This document shows positions 1-7,499 of a stretch of 64,000 nucleotides of DNA, piece by piece. The position numbers were made by a program, and so were the translations under genes. The notes under the pieces are model-generated. The model searched no databases. It saw only the letters and a program-made list of their open reading frames with translations, and was not told where the DNA came from. The stretch is from Chitinibacter tainanensis DSM 15459 (lineage in GTDB: Bacteria; Pseudomonadota; Gammaproteobacteria; Burkholderiales; Chitinibacteraceae), in assembly GCF_000429785.1 (NCBI RefSeq), contig NZ_AUCN01000009.1, positions 310,001-374,000 of the forward strand, in the 5' to 3' direction. The first letter of the stretch is position 1, and each line of letters opens with the position of its first letter.

Positions 1-170
1 CGATCGAGCTGCCCGATCAGTATCTGCAGCTGATGCCGCATCTGCACAATACCGATGCCTTCTTTGCTGCAGTCCTGCAGCGCGTCAGTGCCGAGCGGGC
101 GGCGGCCAAAGAAGCCGGGGCGATGTTGTCGGCAGAGGATGAGGTGGCTGCTGAGGCTGATGAAGCCTAA
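1..170 (+). CDS. C-terminal end of an RsmB/NOP2-Sun family rRNA (cytosine-5) methyltransferase (partial)
   Basis: An open frame enters from the left edge and stops with TAA at 168-170. It encodes about 55 residues. The stretch LMPHLHNTDAFFAAVLQR resembles the end of the methyltransferase fold in RsmB/NOP2-Sun enzymes, where a 'LLPH...hTDGFFxAxLxR' strand closes the domain. A short acidic, alanine-rich tail follows. These enzymes methylate C5 of cytosine in rRNA using S-adenosylmethionine. The catalytic cysteines lie upstream of the window, so the identification rests on the C-terminal motif alone. A bidirectional terminator follows at about 212-239. Confidence 0.6.
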   Translation, partial: IELPDQYLQLMPHLHNTDAFFAAVLQRVSAERAAAKEAGAMLSAEDEVAAEADEA

Positions 171-211
171 GGGTGGTGCTGGCTGCGTACATCCAGCCTA
201 GTAGTGCAAAT

Positions 212-239
212 AAAAAACCGCGCGTGGCGCGGTTTTTTT
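212..239. terminator. Bidirectional intrinsic terminator
   Basis: A short GC hairpin (CCGCGC / GCGCGG with a 3-nt loop) is flanked by an A-run on the left and a T-run on the right. It can therefore end the methyltransferase transcript (+) and the sspB transcript (-). Confidence 0.85.
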
Positions 240-257
240 ATGGCGATTGAAGCCGGC

Positions 258-677
258 TTATTTCACCACCCGCAATTGCGGACGGCCACTTGGACGTGGC
301 GGCGGATCTTGCGGTGGCGGCTCGCTGCCAGATTCGGGGGCGCTTTCTGGCTCGCCTTGTGCATCGCCTTCATATTCAAAGCCCATGCCTTCGCCGTTTT
401 CGCGCGAGAAGATGGAAATTACGGCACCAACTGGAATCGCGATATCGCGAGAAATGCCATTAAATCGCGCCGAGAAGCTGATGAAATCATTGGCAATGGT
501 GAGATTGCGGCAGGCGTTATAGCTGATATTCAGCACGATTTCGCCGTTTTTCACGTATTCCATCGGCACTTGCATTTTGCCGCGCACGGCCACCACCAAA
601 TAAGGGGTAAAGCCTTGGTCGGAACACCATTCATGAATCGCGCGAATCAGGTACGGTTTGGTCGAAACAGTCTGCAT
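258..677 (-). CDS. sspB: ClpXP protease specificity-enhancing factor SspB
   Basis: SspB is an adaptor that delivers ssrA-tagged, incompletely made proteins to the ClpXP protease. The product is 139 residues from the ATG at 675-677. The N-terminal part (about 1-105) has the SspB substrate-binding fold signature: STKPYLIRAIHEWC near the start, then VPMEYVKNGEIVLNIS, ACRNLTI and a FNGISRDIAIPVGAV strand. A Pro/Gly/Glu-rich flexible linker follows. The last residues (RPQLRVVK) match the conserved ClpX-binding tail of the family. A TTG 33 nt upstream is also open, but ATG fits homologues better. The gene lies downstream of sspA on the same strand, the usual order, although an intrinsic terminator separates the two. 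Confidence 0.93.
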   Translation of the reverse strand: MQTVSTKPYLIRAIHEWCSDQGFTPYLVVAVRGKMQVPMEYVKNGEIVLNISYNACRNLTIANDFISFSARFNGISRDIAIPVGAVISIFSRENGEGMGFEYEGDAQGEPESAPESGSEPPPQDPPPRPSGRPQLRVVK

Positions 678-756
678 CGTAGTCGGCCCCGCAAAAGTAA
701 ATGTACTCAATCAATTGTATCAGGCTGGCATTAAATTGCTGTAATGCGCATCCGCT

Positions 757-782
757 AAAAAAAAGCCCCGTTGCCGGGGCTT
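757..782 (-). terminator. Intrinsic terminator between sspA and sspB
   Basis: Read on the minus strand, AAGCCCCG pairs with CGGGGCTT around a 4-nt loop and is followed by a run of eight T. It sits just after the sspA stop and about 80 nt before the sspB start, so it should reduce or end read-through into sspB. Confidence 0.8.
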
Positions 783-788
783 GCCTGC

Positions 789-1394
789 TTATTTGCGCAT
801 GGCCTTTTCATTGGCGGTCAGCGATTCGATAAATGCTTCACGGCTAAATAGACGCTCGGCATATTTCATCACTGGAATCAGGCCCTTGGTAACTTCGATG
901 CCGTAGTGCTCAAAGCGCCACAGCAGTGGGGCAATTGCCACATCCAGCATCGAGAATTCTTCACCCAGAATGTATTTTTGCTTGGTGAAGATCGGCGCGA
1001 TTTGGGTCAGGTTGTCGCGGATAGCGGTGCGTGCGGCTTCCAGCTGGGCTTTCTTCGCAGTGCTGTCTTCCAGCGTTTTGACATGGATAAACAGCTCACG
1101 CTCCAGATTGAACAGCATCAGGCGGGCGCGGGCTCGCATCACTGGATCAGCTGGCATCAGTTGTGGGTGAGGGAAGCGCTCATCGATGTATTCATTGATG
1201 ATGTTGGATTCATACAACTGCAGATCACGCTCTACCAGCACAGGCACTTCATTGTACGGATTCATGATCGCCAGATCTTCCGGCTTGCTGTGAATATCCA
1301 CGTCGAGGATTTCAAAATCCATGCCTTTTTCAAACAGCACAATGCGGCAGCGGTGGCTAAACGGGCAAGAAGTGCCGGAATAAAGCTTCATCAT
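789..1394 (-). CDS. sspA: Stringent starvation protein A (SspA), glutathione-S-transferase fold
   Basis: SspA is a GST-like protein that binds RNA polymerase and alters transcription during starvation. The 201-residue product has an N-terminal thioredoxin-like half (about 1-80) containing SGTSCPFSHRCRIVLFEKG and the ESNIINEYIDERFP segment typical of SspA, then an all-helical C-terminal half (about 85-200). The length and both signatures agree with the family. The start is ATGATG; either codon could be used. sspB follows on the same strand after a terminator. SspA lacks the conserved glutathione chemistry of true transferases, so an enzymatic role is not implied. Confidence 0.95.
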   Translation of the reverse strand: MMKLYSGTSCPFSHRCRIVLFEKGMDFEILDVDIHSKPEDLAIMNPYNEVPVLVERDLQLYESNIINEYIDERFPHPQLMPADPVMRARARLMLFNLERELFIHVKTLEDSTAKKAQLEAARTAIRDNLTQIAPIFTKQKYILGEEFSMLDVAIAPLLWRFEHYGIEVTKGLIPVMKYAERLFSREAFIESLTANEKAMRK

Positions 1395-1609
1395 AAGGCG
1401 GGAACCCTCGGGCTGATTAATTTAACAGCAGCATTTTACCGTTATTGCACTGCGATCTCCAGAAATAGATGCTTAAGTAAATGATTTATAAATAAAAATT
1501 TAAGTTTTGGTTGGCTGGCAAGGTAAATATGACCACGCAGGCTTTGGAACATCCATCTGCGCTAAAGATCTAATGAGATACGATGGTTGTGCAAAAAAAG
1601 GAAGGCAAA

Positions 1610-2029
1610 ATGCAACAGGCCGATTTACCCCCGATTCTGGTTTCCACCCTTGATTATGAGCGTCTCTCTACATTAATTGCCCGTACGCCAGCGGCGCAAT
1701 TTCCTGGTGCGGCCGCTTTGGAAAAAGAGCTGGAGCGGGCCACCTTGCTCAGCCCAGAGGCCATGCCAGCGTCAGTAGTCACGATGCATTCCACCGTGAA
1801 ATTTGCCATGCAGCCCAGTGGCGAGGAATTTGCGCTCACTTTGTGTTATCCGCACGAAACGGCGGGCGATGCTGGCAAGATTGCGATTACCGCGCCGATG
1901 GGCAGTGCGCTGCTGGGCTTGTCGGTAGGGCAGAGTATTCATTGGCCGACCCCGGGCCGCCAGCAAGTGGCGGTGACGGTACTCGATGTAATTTGGCAGC
2001 CAGAAGCCAATGGCCAGCTGACGATGTAA
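1610..2029 (+). CDS. rnk: Regulator of nucleoside diphosphate kinase (Rnk), GreA/GreB C-terminal fold
   Basis: The product is 139 residues. It has a short N-terminal helical arm (opening with PPILVSTLDYERLSTLI, a Rnk signature) and a C-terminal FKBP-like GreA/GreB domain (about 50-130, including APMGSALLGLSVGQSIHW). Rnk proteins bind RNA polymerase like Gre factors but lack the acidic coiled-coil tip that drives transcript cleavage. They affect nucleoside diphosphate kinase and NTP balance. The ATG at 1610 follows a strong AAGGAAGG ribosome site; an earlier ATG at 1583 has none. The gene is monocistronic and converges on petC, with a shared terminator after it. Confidence 0.88.
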   Translation: MQQADLPPILVSTLDYERLSTLIARTPAAQFPGAAALEKELERATLLSPEAMPASVVTMHSTVKFAMQPSGEEFALTLCYPHETAGDAGKIAITAPMGSALLGLSVGQSIHWPTPGRQQVAVTVLDVIWQPEANGQLTM

Positions 2030-2077
2030 TGCTTGAGTGGGGCGATTTGTGGTTAAGCCCAACAATGGATAGGCAAT

Positions 2078-2109
2078 AAAAAAGGGCGGTGAAATCACCG
2101 CCCTTTTTG
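2078..2109. terminator. Bidirectional terminator between rnk and petC
   Basis: An 8-bp stem (GGGCGGTG / CACCGCCC) with a 4-nt loop has an A-run on one side and a T-run on the other. It serves the converging rnk (+) and petABC (-) transcripts. Confidence 0.9.
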
Positions 2110-2122
2110 CTGGCCGCTGTGC

Positions 2123-2884
2123 TTAGTGCACGTCGCGCCAGTATTCTTTTTTCAGCAAGTAGGTCACTGGAATCAGGAACAAGATCAGGAACAGCAATAC
2201 GCCATAACCGATTTGTTCACGTTTCACCTGCGCTGGCTCGGCCATATACGACAGGTAGTTCACCAGATCGGCCACGCGCGTATCGTACTCGTGGTTATCA
2301 AACTGGCCGTTTTCACCGCCACGGGTGAGCAGGCCTGGTTTAACCAGTTTCAGGGTTTTCTCGGCGTGTGGGCCTTCGCCTTTCACTTCCAGTACCTGTT
2401 CGCCTTGCAGCTCCCACAGTACGTGTGGCATACCGACTTTGTCGAATACCAGATTGTTCCAGCCGGTAGGGCGGGTATCATCACGGTAGAAAGTACGCAG
2501 ATAGGTGTACAGCCAGTCTGCACCGCGTGAGCGGGCGATCAAGCTCAGATCAGGTGGTGTAGCACCAAACCAAACTTTGCCATCTTTCGCAGCCATGGCC
2601 ACGCGCATCTGATCACCCACTTTTTCGGTGGTGAACATCAGATTGCTTTTGATTTGCGCTTCAGTCAGGCCCAGATCTTGCAGACGGTTGTAACGCATCA
2701 CCGCTGCACCATGACATGACAGACAGTAGTTTACAAAAGTTTGCGCACCACGCTGAATGCTCTCGGCATTGCTTGGGTCAATCGGCGCTTTGTCCAGATG
2801 GACGCCTTCGCCGCCAGCAGCTAATGCGTTACCACCCAATGCCAGTGCAGCAAAAGCGAGCAGGCTAGTGATTGTTTTTTTCAT
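2123..2884 (-). CDS. petC: Ubiquinol-cytochrome c reductase, cytochrome c1 subunit
   Basis: This is the membrane-anchored c-type haem subunit of the bc1 complex, which passes electrons from the Rieske protein to soluble cytochrome c. The product is 253 residues from the ATG at 2882-2884, preceded by an AAGGGGAAGG ribosome site. It has a cleavable signal peptide (about 1-22), the haem site CLSCH (C54, C57, H58), a periplasmic domain with the AMAAKDGKVWFGATPPDLS stretch typical of c1, and a single C-terminal anchor helix (about 228-246) ending LLKKEYWRDVH. It is the third gene of petABC and starts 10 nt after petB. Haem attachment would need a cytochrome c maturation system encoded elsewhere. 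Confidence 0.97.
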   Translation of the reverse strand: MKKTITSLLAFAALALGGNALAAGGEGVHLDKAPIDPSNAESIQRGAQTFVNYCLSCHGAAVMRYNRLQDLGLTEAQIKSNLMFTTEKVGDQMRVAMAAKDGKVWFGATPPDLSLIARSRGADWLYTYLRTFYRDDTRPTGWNNLVFDKVGMPHVLWELQGEQVLEVKGEGPHAEKTLKLVKPGLLTRGGENGQFDNHEYDTRVADLVNYLSYMAEPAQVKREQIGYGVLLFLILFLIPVTYLLKKEYWRDVH

Positions 2885-2894
2885 GGCCTTCCCC

Positions 2895-4253
2895 TTATAC
2901 CAAGCTGCCGAACAGATACGCACCGCCAACAGCCAACGCCACGTAGACAAAGAACATCATTTTTTGCTTGCCAGTTGAGAATGTCACACGCTCAGGTACT
3001 GGTGCGCATGGTTTCTCGTTTTTGGTGTAGAACGGCATGCCCAGGAAGAACGCGAAGTACACCACGCTCAAAATCTGCGAAATGATCGTGCGGGTATCGG
3101 TTGCTGGTTTCGCCCCCAGAATGCCCAAGCCGATGAAGGCGATAATGAACAATACCAGCATGACTTTGAAGCTAGTTGGACGATAGCGCACCGATTTGAT
3201 CGGCGAGCGATCCAGCCATGGCAGGAAGGCGATCAGGACTACCGCGGCACCCATGCCCAATACACCCCAAACTTGTGTGCCCAAGAACGATGGGATCGCA
3301 CGCAGAATGGCGTAGAACGGTGTGAAGTACCATACCGGCGCAATGTGCGGTGGGGTTTTCAGCGCGTCTGCTGGATCAAAGTTAGGATGCTCAAGGAAGA
3401 AGCCGCCCATCTCTGGTGCAAAGAACAAGATGCCGCAGAACACTGCCAAGAACACCGCAACACCCAATATGTCTTTCACGGTGTAGTAAGGGTGGAAGGC
3501 AATACCATCCACTGGAATGTGGGTGATAGGGTCTTTGTTTTTCTTGATTTCCACGCCATCTGGGTTGTTTGAACCCACTTCGTGCAGTGCCACCAAGTGC
3601 GCAACCACCAAGCCAAGCAGCACTAGCGGTACGGCAATTACGTGCAGAGCAAAGAAGCGGTTCAGCGTGGCATCAGAGACTACGAAGTCACCACGGATCA
3701 ACACTGACAGATCTGGACCAATCACTGGGATAGAAGCGAACAGATTCACAATCACCTGTGCACCCCAGAATGACATTTGGCCCCAAGGCAGCAGGTAACC
3801 CAGGAAAGCTTCGGCCATCAAGATCAGGAAGATCAGTGTGCCGAATACCCATACCAATTCACGTGGCTTTTTGTATGAACCGTAAATCAAACCACGGAAC
3901 ATATGCAGGTACACCACCACGAAGAACATCGATGCGCCGGTGGAGTGCATATAGCGGATGATCCAGCCGCCGGCCACATCACGCATGATGTATTCCACTG
4001 AGGCAAAAGCCACAGAGATATTAGTACCAGGAATCAGATTGCCATCTGGTTTGTAATTCATGGTCAGGAAAATGCCGGTAACGATCTGGATAACCAGAAC
4101 CAGCATCGCCAGTGAACCGAAGAAGTACCAGAAGTTAAAATTCTTTGGGGCGTAATATTCGGAAACGTGTGCTTTGAATGTGCTGGTGAGCGGGAAACGC
4201 TCATCAACCCAATTCAGTACCTTTTCCGGTAATGCTTGCTGTTGATTGCTCAT
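2895..4253 (-). CDS. petB: Ubiquinol-cytochrome c reductase, cytochrome b subunit
   Basis: This is the integral membrane subunit of the bc1 complex. It carries the two b haems and the quinol and quinone sites. The 452-residue product has the expected series of transmembrane helices. Visible hallmarks are GGWIIRYMHSTGASMFF (first haem-ligand helix), GYLLPWGQMSFWGAQV, the second ligand helix around FFALHVIAVPLVLLGL, and the quinol-site PDxW-type segment, here APVWYFTPFYAILRAIP. The length is typical of proteobacterial full-length cytochrome b, not the split b6/IV form. It lies between petA and petC in one operon. Confidence 0.98.
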   Translation of the reverse strand: MSNQQQALPEKVLNWVDERFPLTSTFKAHVSEYYAPKNFNFWYFFGSLAMLVLVIQIVTGIFLTMNYKPDGNLIPGTNISVAFASVEYIMRDVAGGWIIRYMHSTGASMFFVVVYLHMFRGLIYGSYKKPRELVWVFGTLIFLILMAEAFLGYLLPWGQMSFWGAQVIVNLFASIPVIGPDLSVLIRGDFVVSDATLNRFFALHVIAVPLVLLGLVVAHLVALHEVGSNNPDGVEIKKNKDPITHIPVDGIAFHPYYTVKDILGVAVFLAVFCGILFFAPEMGGFFLEHPNFDPADALKTPPHIAPVWYFTPFYAILRAIPSFLGTQVWGVLGMGAAVVLIAFLPWLDRSPIKSVRYRPTSFKVMLVLFIIAFIGLGILGAKPATDTRTIISQILSVVYFAFFLGMPFYTKNEKPCAPVPERVTFSTGKQKMMFFVYVALAVGGAYLFGSLV

Positions 4254-4265
4254 GACCTAGCCTCT

Positions 4266-4850
4266 TTATTTGTCTTCGCCGACCAGAATGGTGGTGTCGG
4301 AAAGGTATTTATGCGGCGGGATAACCAAGTTGATTGGCGCTGGTACACCGGAGAACACACGGCCAGCGAGGTCGAACTTGGAGCCATGACAGGGGCAATA
4401 GAAGCCACCAACCCAATCCGGACCCAGATCAGCTGGGGCAAGATCAGGGCGGAAGGTTGGCGAACAGCCCAGGTGCGTACATACTCCGGTGGCCACCCAG
4501 ATTTCCGGCTTGATCGAGCGGGTTGGGTTTTTACAGTATTCAGGCTGATCACTGGCTTCTGATTTCGGATCGAGCAGCTTCGGATCGTTTTTGGCCAGAT
4601 TTTTCAACATTTCGGGGGTGCGGTTCACCACCCAAACTGGCTTGCCACGCCATTCAACGGTGATTTTCTGGCCAGCTTCCAGCTTGCTGACATCTACTTC
4701 CACCGGCGCACCGGCGGCTTTCGCCCGCTCGGAAGGGAAGAAGCTAGCGACGAACGGAGTGGCTACCCCGGCGGTCGCCACTGCGCCCACTGCGCTGGAG
4801 GCGATCACCAAAAACCGCCGCTTGCTATTATCTATTTGCTGCTCACTCAT
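4266..4850 (-). CDS. petA: Ubiquinol-cytochrome c reductase, Rieske iron-sulphur subunit
   Basis: This is the Rieske [2Fe-2S] subunit of the bc1 complex, which takes the first electron from ubiquinol. The 194-residue product starts at the ATG at 4848-4850. It has a twin-arginine-type N-terminal signal anchor (SKRRFLVIASSAVGAV, residues 9-24) and then the soluble domain with both cluster motifs: CTHLGC (C124, H126, C129) and CPCHGS (C152, C154, H155). The two outer cysteines also form the stabilising disulphide. It is the first gene of petABC; petB starts 12 nt after its stop. A candidate promoter lies at 4896-4925. Confidence 0.97.
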   Translation of the reverse strand: MSEQQIDNSKRRFLVIASSAVGAVATAGVATPFVASFFPSERAKAAGAPVEVDVSKLEAGQKITVEWRGKPVWVVNRTPEMLKNLAKNDPKLLDPKSEASDQPEYCKNPTRSIKPEIWVATGVCTHLGCSPTFRPDLAPADLGPDWVGGFYCPCHGSKFDLAGRVFSGVPAPINLVIPPHKYLSDTTILVGEDK

Positions 4851-4895
4851 AACCCAATCCCTGATTTGTAGGAACGCAATATCGTAAACCGCCAA

Positions 4896-4925
4896 ATTCT
4901 ACCCGAAAGCAGGCGGGAACTTAAA
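4896..4925 (-). promoter_or_regulatory. Candidate sigma-70-type promoter of petABC
   Basis: On the minus strand a TTTAAG (-35-like) and a TAGAAT (-10-like) are separated by 18 nt, about 45 nt upstream of the petA start. The spacer partly overlaps an imperfect palindrome (CCCGAAAGC...GCTTTCTCGGG on the plus strand). The call is from sequence match only. Confidence 0.4.
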
Positions 4926-4979
4926 GCTTTCTCGGGCGTCTTAGCGGGCCATTCACGAAATAAAGTACACTTTGCGGTG

Positions 4980-5426
4980 TTACTTGCCGGTATAGCGGGC
5001 GAATTCTTCGTTTAATTTGTCTTGCACATGCGCGGTTATTTCTTCGACCTTCTCATTTTTAGTCGATGGATAACTGATTTGGTAGACGCGCGCCGCAAGA
5101 AGCCAGCCTTGCTGGGTTTGCGTCAGGGTGTAGTGCATCCGGGCCTCGGTCGGAATATTGGCTTTGGGGACTTTGGCGCTGAATTCCAGCTCATTCGCCG
5201 TTCTCACTTTCAGCTGCATGCCCTTGCTTTGGCGAAAGCGGATAATGTCTTCCATGATGGCTTTGCTGCTGCGGCCACTAATGACCATCCCTTGCACTTG
5301 CGGCGCCGGCGTAGCAGCTGGTTTGGGTGGGCTTACGGGGGCAACGGGCGTGGTACCGCAGGCCGCCAGCAATAGTGGCGCCAGTAGGAGCCGAGCTCTG
5401 AGCAAAATCGTATGCACTACACTCAT
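4980..5426 (-). CDS. Small predicted lipoprotein of unknown function
   Basis: I do not recognise the family. The 148-residue product has a lipoprotein signal peptide ending LLLAAC, with the acylated cysteine at residue 23. A Pro/Ala/Val-rich linker (about 25-46) is followed by a small mixed alpha/beta domain (about 47-148). The residue after the cysteine is Gly, so outer-membrane sorting is plausible. Its ATG overlaps the stop codon of the Nif3-like gene by 4 nt (ATGA), so the two are translationally coupled. It precedes petABC on the same strand with about 130 nt between. The function is unknown. Confidence 0.75.
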   Translation of the reverse strand: MSVVHTILLRARLLLAPLLLAACGTTPVAPVSPPKPAATPAPQVQGMVISGRSSKAIMEDIIRFRQSKGMQLKVRTANELEFSAKVPKANIPTEARMHYTLTQTQQGWLLAARVYQISYPSTKNEKVEEITAHVQDKLNEEFARYTGK

Positions 5427-6175
5427 ACCGGATTATCCAATTCAAGATGGGTAACTTGCAGTGCCCATTCCGTCGCCAGATGTTCGCCCAAGGCTTGCAC
5501 GCCAAAGCGCTCGGTGGCGTGATGGCCTGCCGCAATATAGGCCACGCCGCTTTCCTGCGCGAGATGGGTGACAAATTCCGAAGCTTCGCCGGTGATAAAA
5601 CAATCAATGTCCAGATTGCTCGCTTCGCGGAAATAGCTCTGTGCGCCGCCCGTGCACCAGGCCACTTTATGAATTGGCTTGCGCGGATCACCCAGCGCGA
5701 GTGCCGGGCGCTGAAGTTGCAGCCCAATATGCTGGCTCAGTGTCTCCAGCGACATCGGCACCGGCAGTTCGCCCAAGAGGCCCAAATCTTGCTCGCCAAA
5801 TTGTCCGGTTACGCGCAGCCCCAGTTTTTTGGCCAGTTGTGCGTTATTGCCGAGCTCTGGGTGTGCATCCAGCGGCAAATGATAGGCCAGGAGGTTCAAG
5901 TCATGTGCGAGCAATTTGCCAATGCGCAGTTTTTTGGTGCGGGTAATGGTGGGGTCTTCACCTTTCCAGAAATAACCATGATGCACCAACAAGGTATCGG
6001 CGCCGCATGCAATCGCCGCATCAATCGCTGCGGCCGAAGCTGTAACCGCCGTGGCGATGTGGGCCACTTCGCTATTTCCCTCGACTTGTAAGCCATTGGG
6101 GGCGTAATCTTTGAAGCGCGCAACTGCAAGCAGTTGTCCGATATAATTTTCCAGTTCTTGACGTTGGATAGGCAT
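5423..6175 (-). CDS. Nif3-like dinuclear metal-centre protein (YbgI/DUF34 family)
   Basis: The product is 250 residues from the ATG at 6173-6175, the usual length for the short bacterial form. Metal-binding motifs of the family are present: LLVHHGYFW (H65, H66), the YHLPLDAHPELGNN loop, and a C-terminal GHHATERFG. The protein forms a toroidal hexamer in homologues and binds two metal ions per subunit. Its cellular role is not firmly settled; links to GTP cyclohydrolase I-type chemistry and to metal homeostasis have been proposed for the family. It is divergent from the HtrA-like protease, with only 15 nt between the two start codons, and is coupled to the downstream lipoprotein gene. Confidence 0.92.
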   Translation of the reverse strand: MPIQRQELENYIGQLLAVARFKDYAPNGLQVEGNSEVAHIATAVTASAAAIDAAIACGADTLLVHHGYFWKGEDPTITRTKKLRIGKLLAHDLNLLAYHLPLDAHPELGNNAQLAKKLGLRVTGQFGEQDLGLLGELPVPMSLETLSQHIGLQLQRPALALGDPRKPIHKVAWCTGGAQSYFREASNLDIDCFITGEASEFVTHLAQESGVAYIAAGHHATERFGVQALGEHLATEWALQVTHLELDNPV

Positions 6176-6190
6176 AAAGAAGTTCGGACT

Positions 6191-7345
6191 ATGAAAAAAC
6201 TTTGGCTTATTTTCGCACAAACCACCACGATCGGCCTGGCAATCTGGTTCTTGCTCACGCTGCTTAAACCTGAATGGCGGATGCCGAACATGGCGCCGGC
6301 CCCGGTTGTGACGGTGAAAGAGTCGCAAGCCCCCGCCTCGGCGCCGGCTGAGCTCTCGTATAGCCTGGCAGCCAAAAAGGCCAAACCGTCGGTGGTGAAT
6401 ATCTTTACCTCGCAGCAGGCACGCCCCTCGCGCAATCCTTGGCTGAACGACCCACTGTTTCGCCGCTTTTTTGGCGATCGCCTGCCGCAAGGGGAGGACG
6501 CGCAGCGCCCATCCAGTTTGGGTTCGGGGGTGTTGGTGTCTGAGCAAGGCTATATCGTGACCAATAATCACGTAGTCGACGCGGCCGACCAGATCGAGGT
6601 GGCGCTGGCCGATGGCCGCACGGCCACCGCCAAGCTGATTGGTAGCGATCCGGATACCGATATCGCGGTGATTAAAATTGATTTGCCGAATTTGCCGGCC
6701 ATCAGCTTTGCCGATGTCGATAAGGTAGAAATCGGCGACGTGGTATTGGCGATTGGCAACCCCTTCGGCGTCGGCCAGACCGTCACGATGGGGATCATTT
6801 CGGCGCTGGGGCGTTCGGAATTGGGCATCAATACCTTTGAAAACTTCATCCAGACCGATGCGGCGATTAATCCGGGCAACTCCGGCGGGGCTTTGGTCGA
6901 TACGCGCGGTAATCTACTCGGGATTAACACCGCGATCTACTCGAAAACCGGCGGCTCGTTGGGGATTGGGTTTGCCATTCCGGCTACGACGGTGAAGCAG
7001 ATTATGGAGGCGCTGATCAAAGAGGGCAGCGTGACCCGTGGCTGGCTAGGGGTAGAAGTGCAGGATGTCACGCCTGAGCTGGCGGCCTCATTCCAGTTGC
7101 CAACGGCCAAAGGCGCACTGATTGCCGGTGTGGTGCGTAGTGGCCCGGCGGCCAAAGCTGGCATCCGCCCGGGCGATGTGCTGCTGTCGATCAATGGTAA
7201 AGAAGTCGCAAATTCCGCCAAGATGCTCGACATTATTTCGGCGCTGAAACCCGAACAAAGCGTGCCGGTGTTGGTGGTTCGCGATGGGCAGCAGGTGGAG
7301 CTGAAAGCCGAGGTGGGTAAACGGCCGAAGTTTAACCGCCAGTAA
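6191..7345 (+). CDS. Membrane-anchored HtrA/DegS-like trypsin-type serine protease with one PDZ domain
   Basis: The 384-residue product starts at the ATG at 6191. It has one N-terminal membrane anchor (about 5-25), a Pro/Ala linker, a trypsin-like domain with the full triad (H127 in TNNHVVD, D157 in DTDIAV, S231 in NPGNSGGA), and a single PDZ domain (about 285-370, including GPAAKAGIRPGDVLLSING). One PDZ domain and an anchor resemble DegS/HhoB/AlgW more than the two-PDZ DegP. The protease should act in the periplasm on misfolded proteins or on a membrane anti-sigma factor; which one cannot be told from sequence. It is divergent from the nif3-like gene and followed by a terminator. Confidence 0.92.
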   Translation: MKKLWLIFAQTTTIGLAIWFLLTLLKPEWRMPNMAPAPVVTVKESQAPASAPAELSYSLAAKKAKPSVVNIFTSQQARPSRNPWLNDPLFRRFFGDRLPQGEDAQRPSSLGSGVLVSEQGYIVTNNHVVDAADQIEVALADGRTATAKLIGSDPDTDIAVIKIDLPNLPAISFADVDKVEIGDVVLAIGNPFGVGQTVTMGIISALGRSELGINTFENFIQTDAAINPGNSGGALVDTRGNLLGINTAIYSKTGGSLGIGFAIPATTVKQIMEALIKEGSVTRGWLGVEVQDVTPELAASFQLPTAKGALIAGVVRSGPAAKAGIRPGDVLLSINGKEVANSAKMLDIISALKPEQSVPVLVVRDGQQVELKAEVGKRPKFNRQ

Positions 7346-7391
7346 TGGTGGCTGATGTTGGTGCTTGCCTGGAGTGAGGTGGCGCCACAGC

Positions 7392-7420
7392 AAAACGGGA
7401 GCCAAGGCTCCCGTTTTTTT
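7392..7420 (+). terminator. Terminator after the HtrA-like gene
   Basis: A long perfect stem (AAAACGGGAGCC / GGCTCCCGTTTT) around an AA turn is followed by a T-run. The A-run on the left could allow weak function on the minus strand too. Confidence 0.9.
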
Positions 7421-7432
7421 ATTGTCTAACTG

Positions 7433-7481
7433 GGGTATATTTTTGCAGTTTTTGCTGGGTATTGATTGTGGGTCTATACCC
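7433..7481 (+). repeat. 49-bp GGGTAT/ATACCC element, copy a
   Basis: Exactly 49 bp from GGGTAT to ATACCC, with TT at positions 34-35 as in all other copies. The ends extend to a 7-bp inverted repeat (GGGTATA / TATACCC). It lies between the HtrA gene terminator and the stop codon of the converging Kef-type gene. The interior is T-rich. Confidence 0.8.
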
Positions 7482-7499
7482 GTGCCGGTATGTGGTTGT

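Noticed and set aside
204-734. Long plus-strand open frame over sspB, and many similar frames opposite or inside known genes
   Set aside because: These are antisense or out-of-frame shadows of recognised genes, with Arg/His-rich or low-complexity translations and no ribosome sites.
1395-1582. AT-rich region between sspA and rnk as a separate gene or RNA
   Set aside because: No open frame with a ribosome site and no terminator; it most likely holds the two divergent promoters, which I could not place with confidence.
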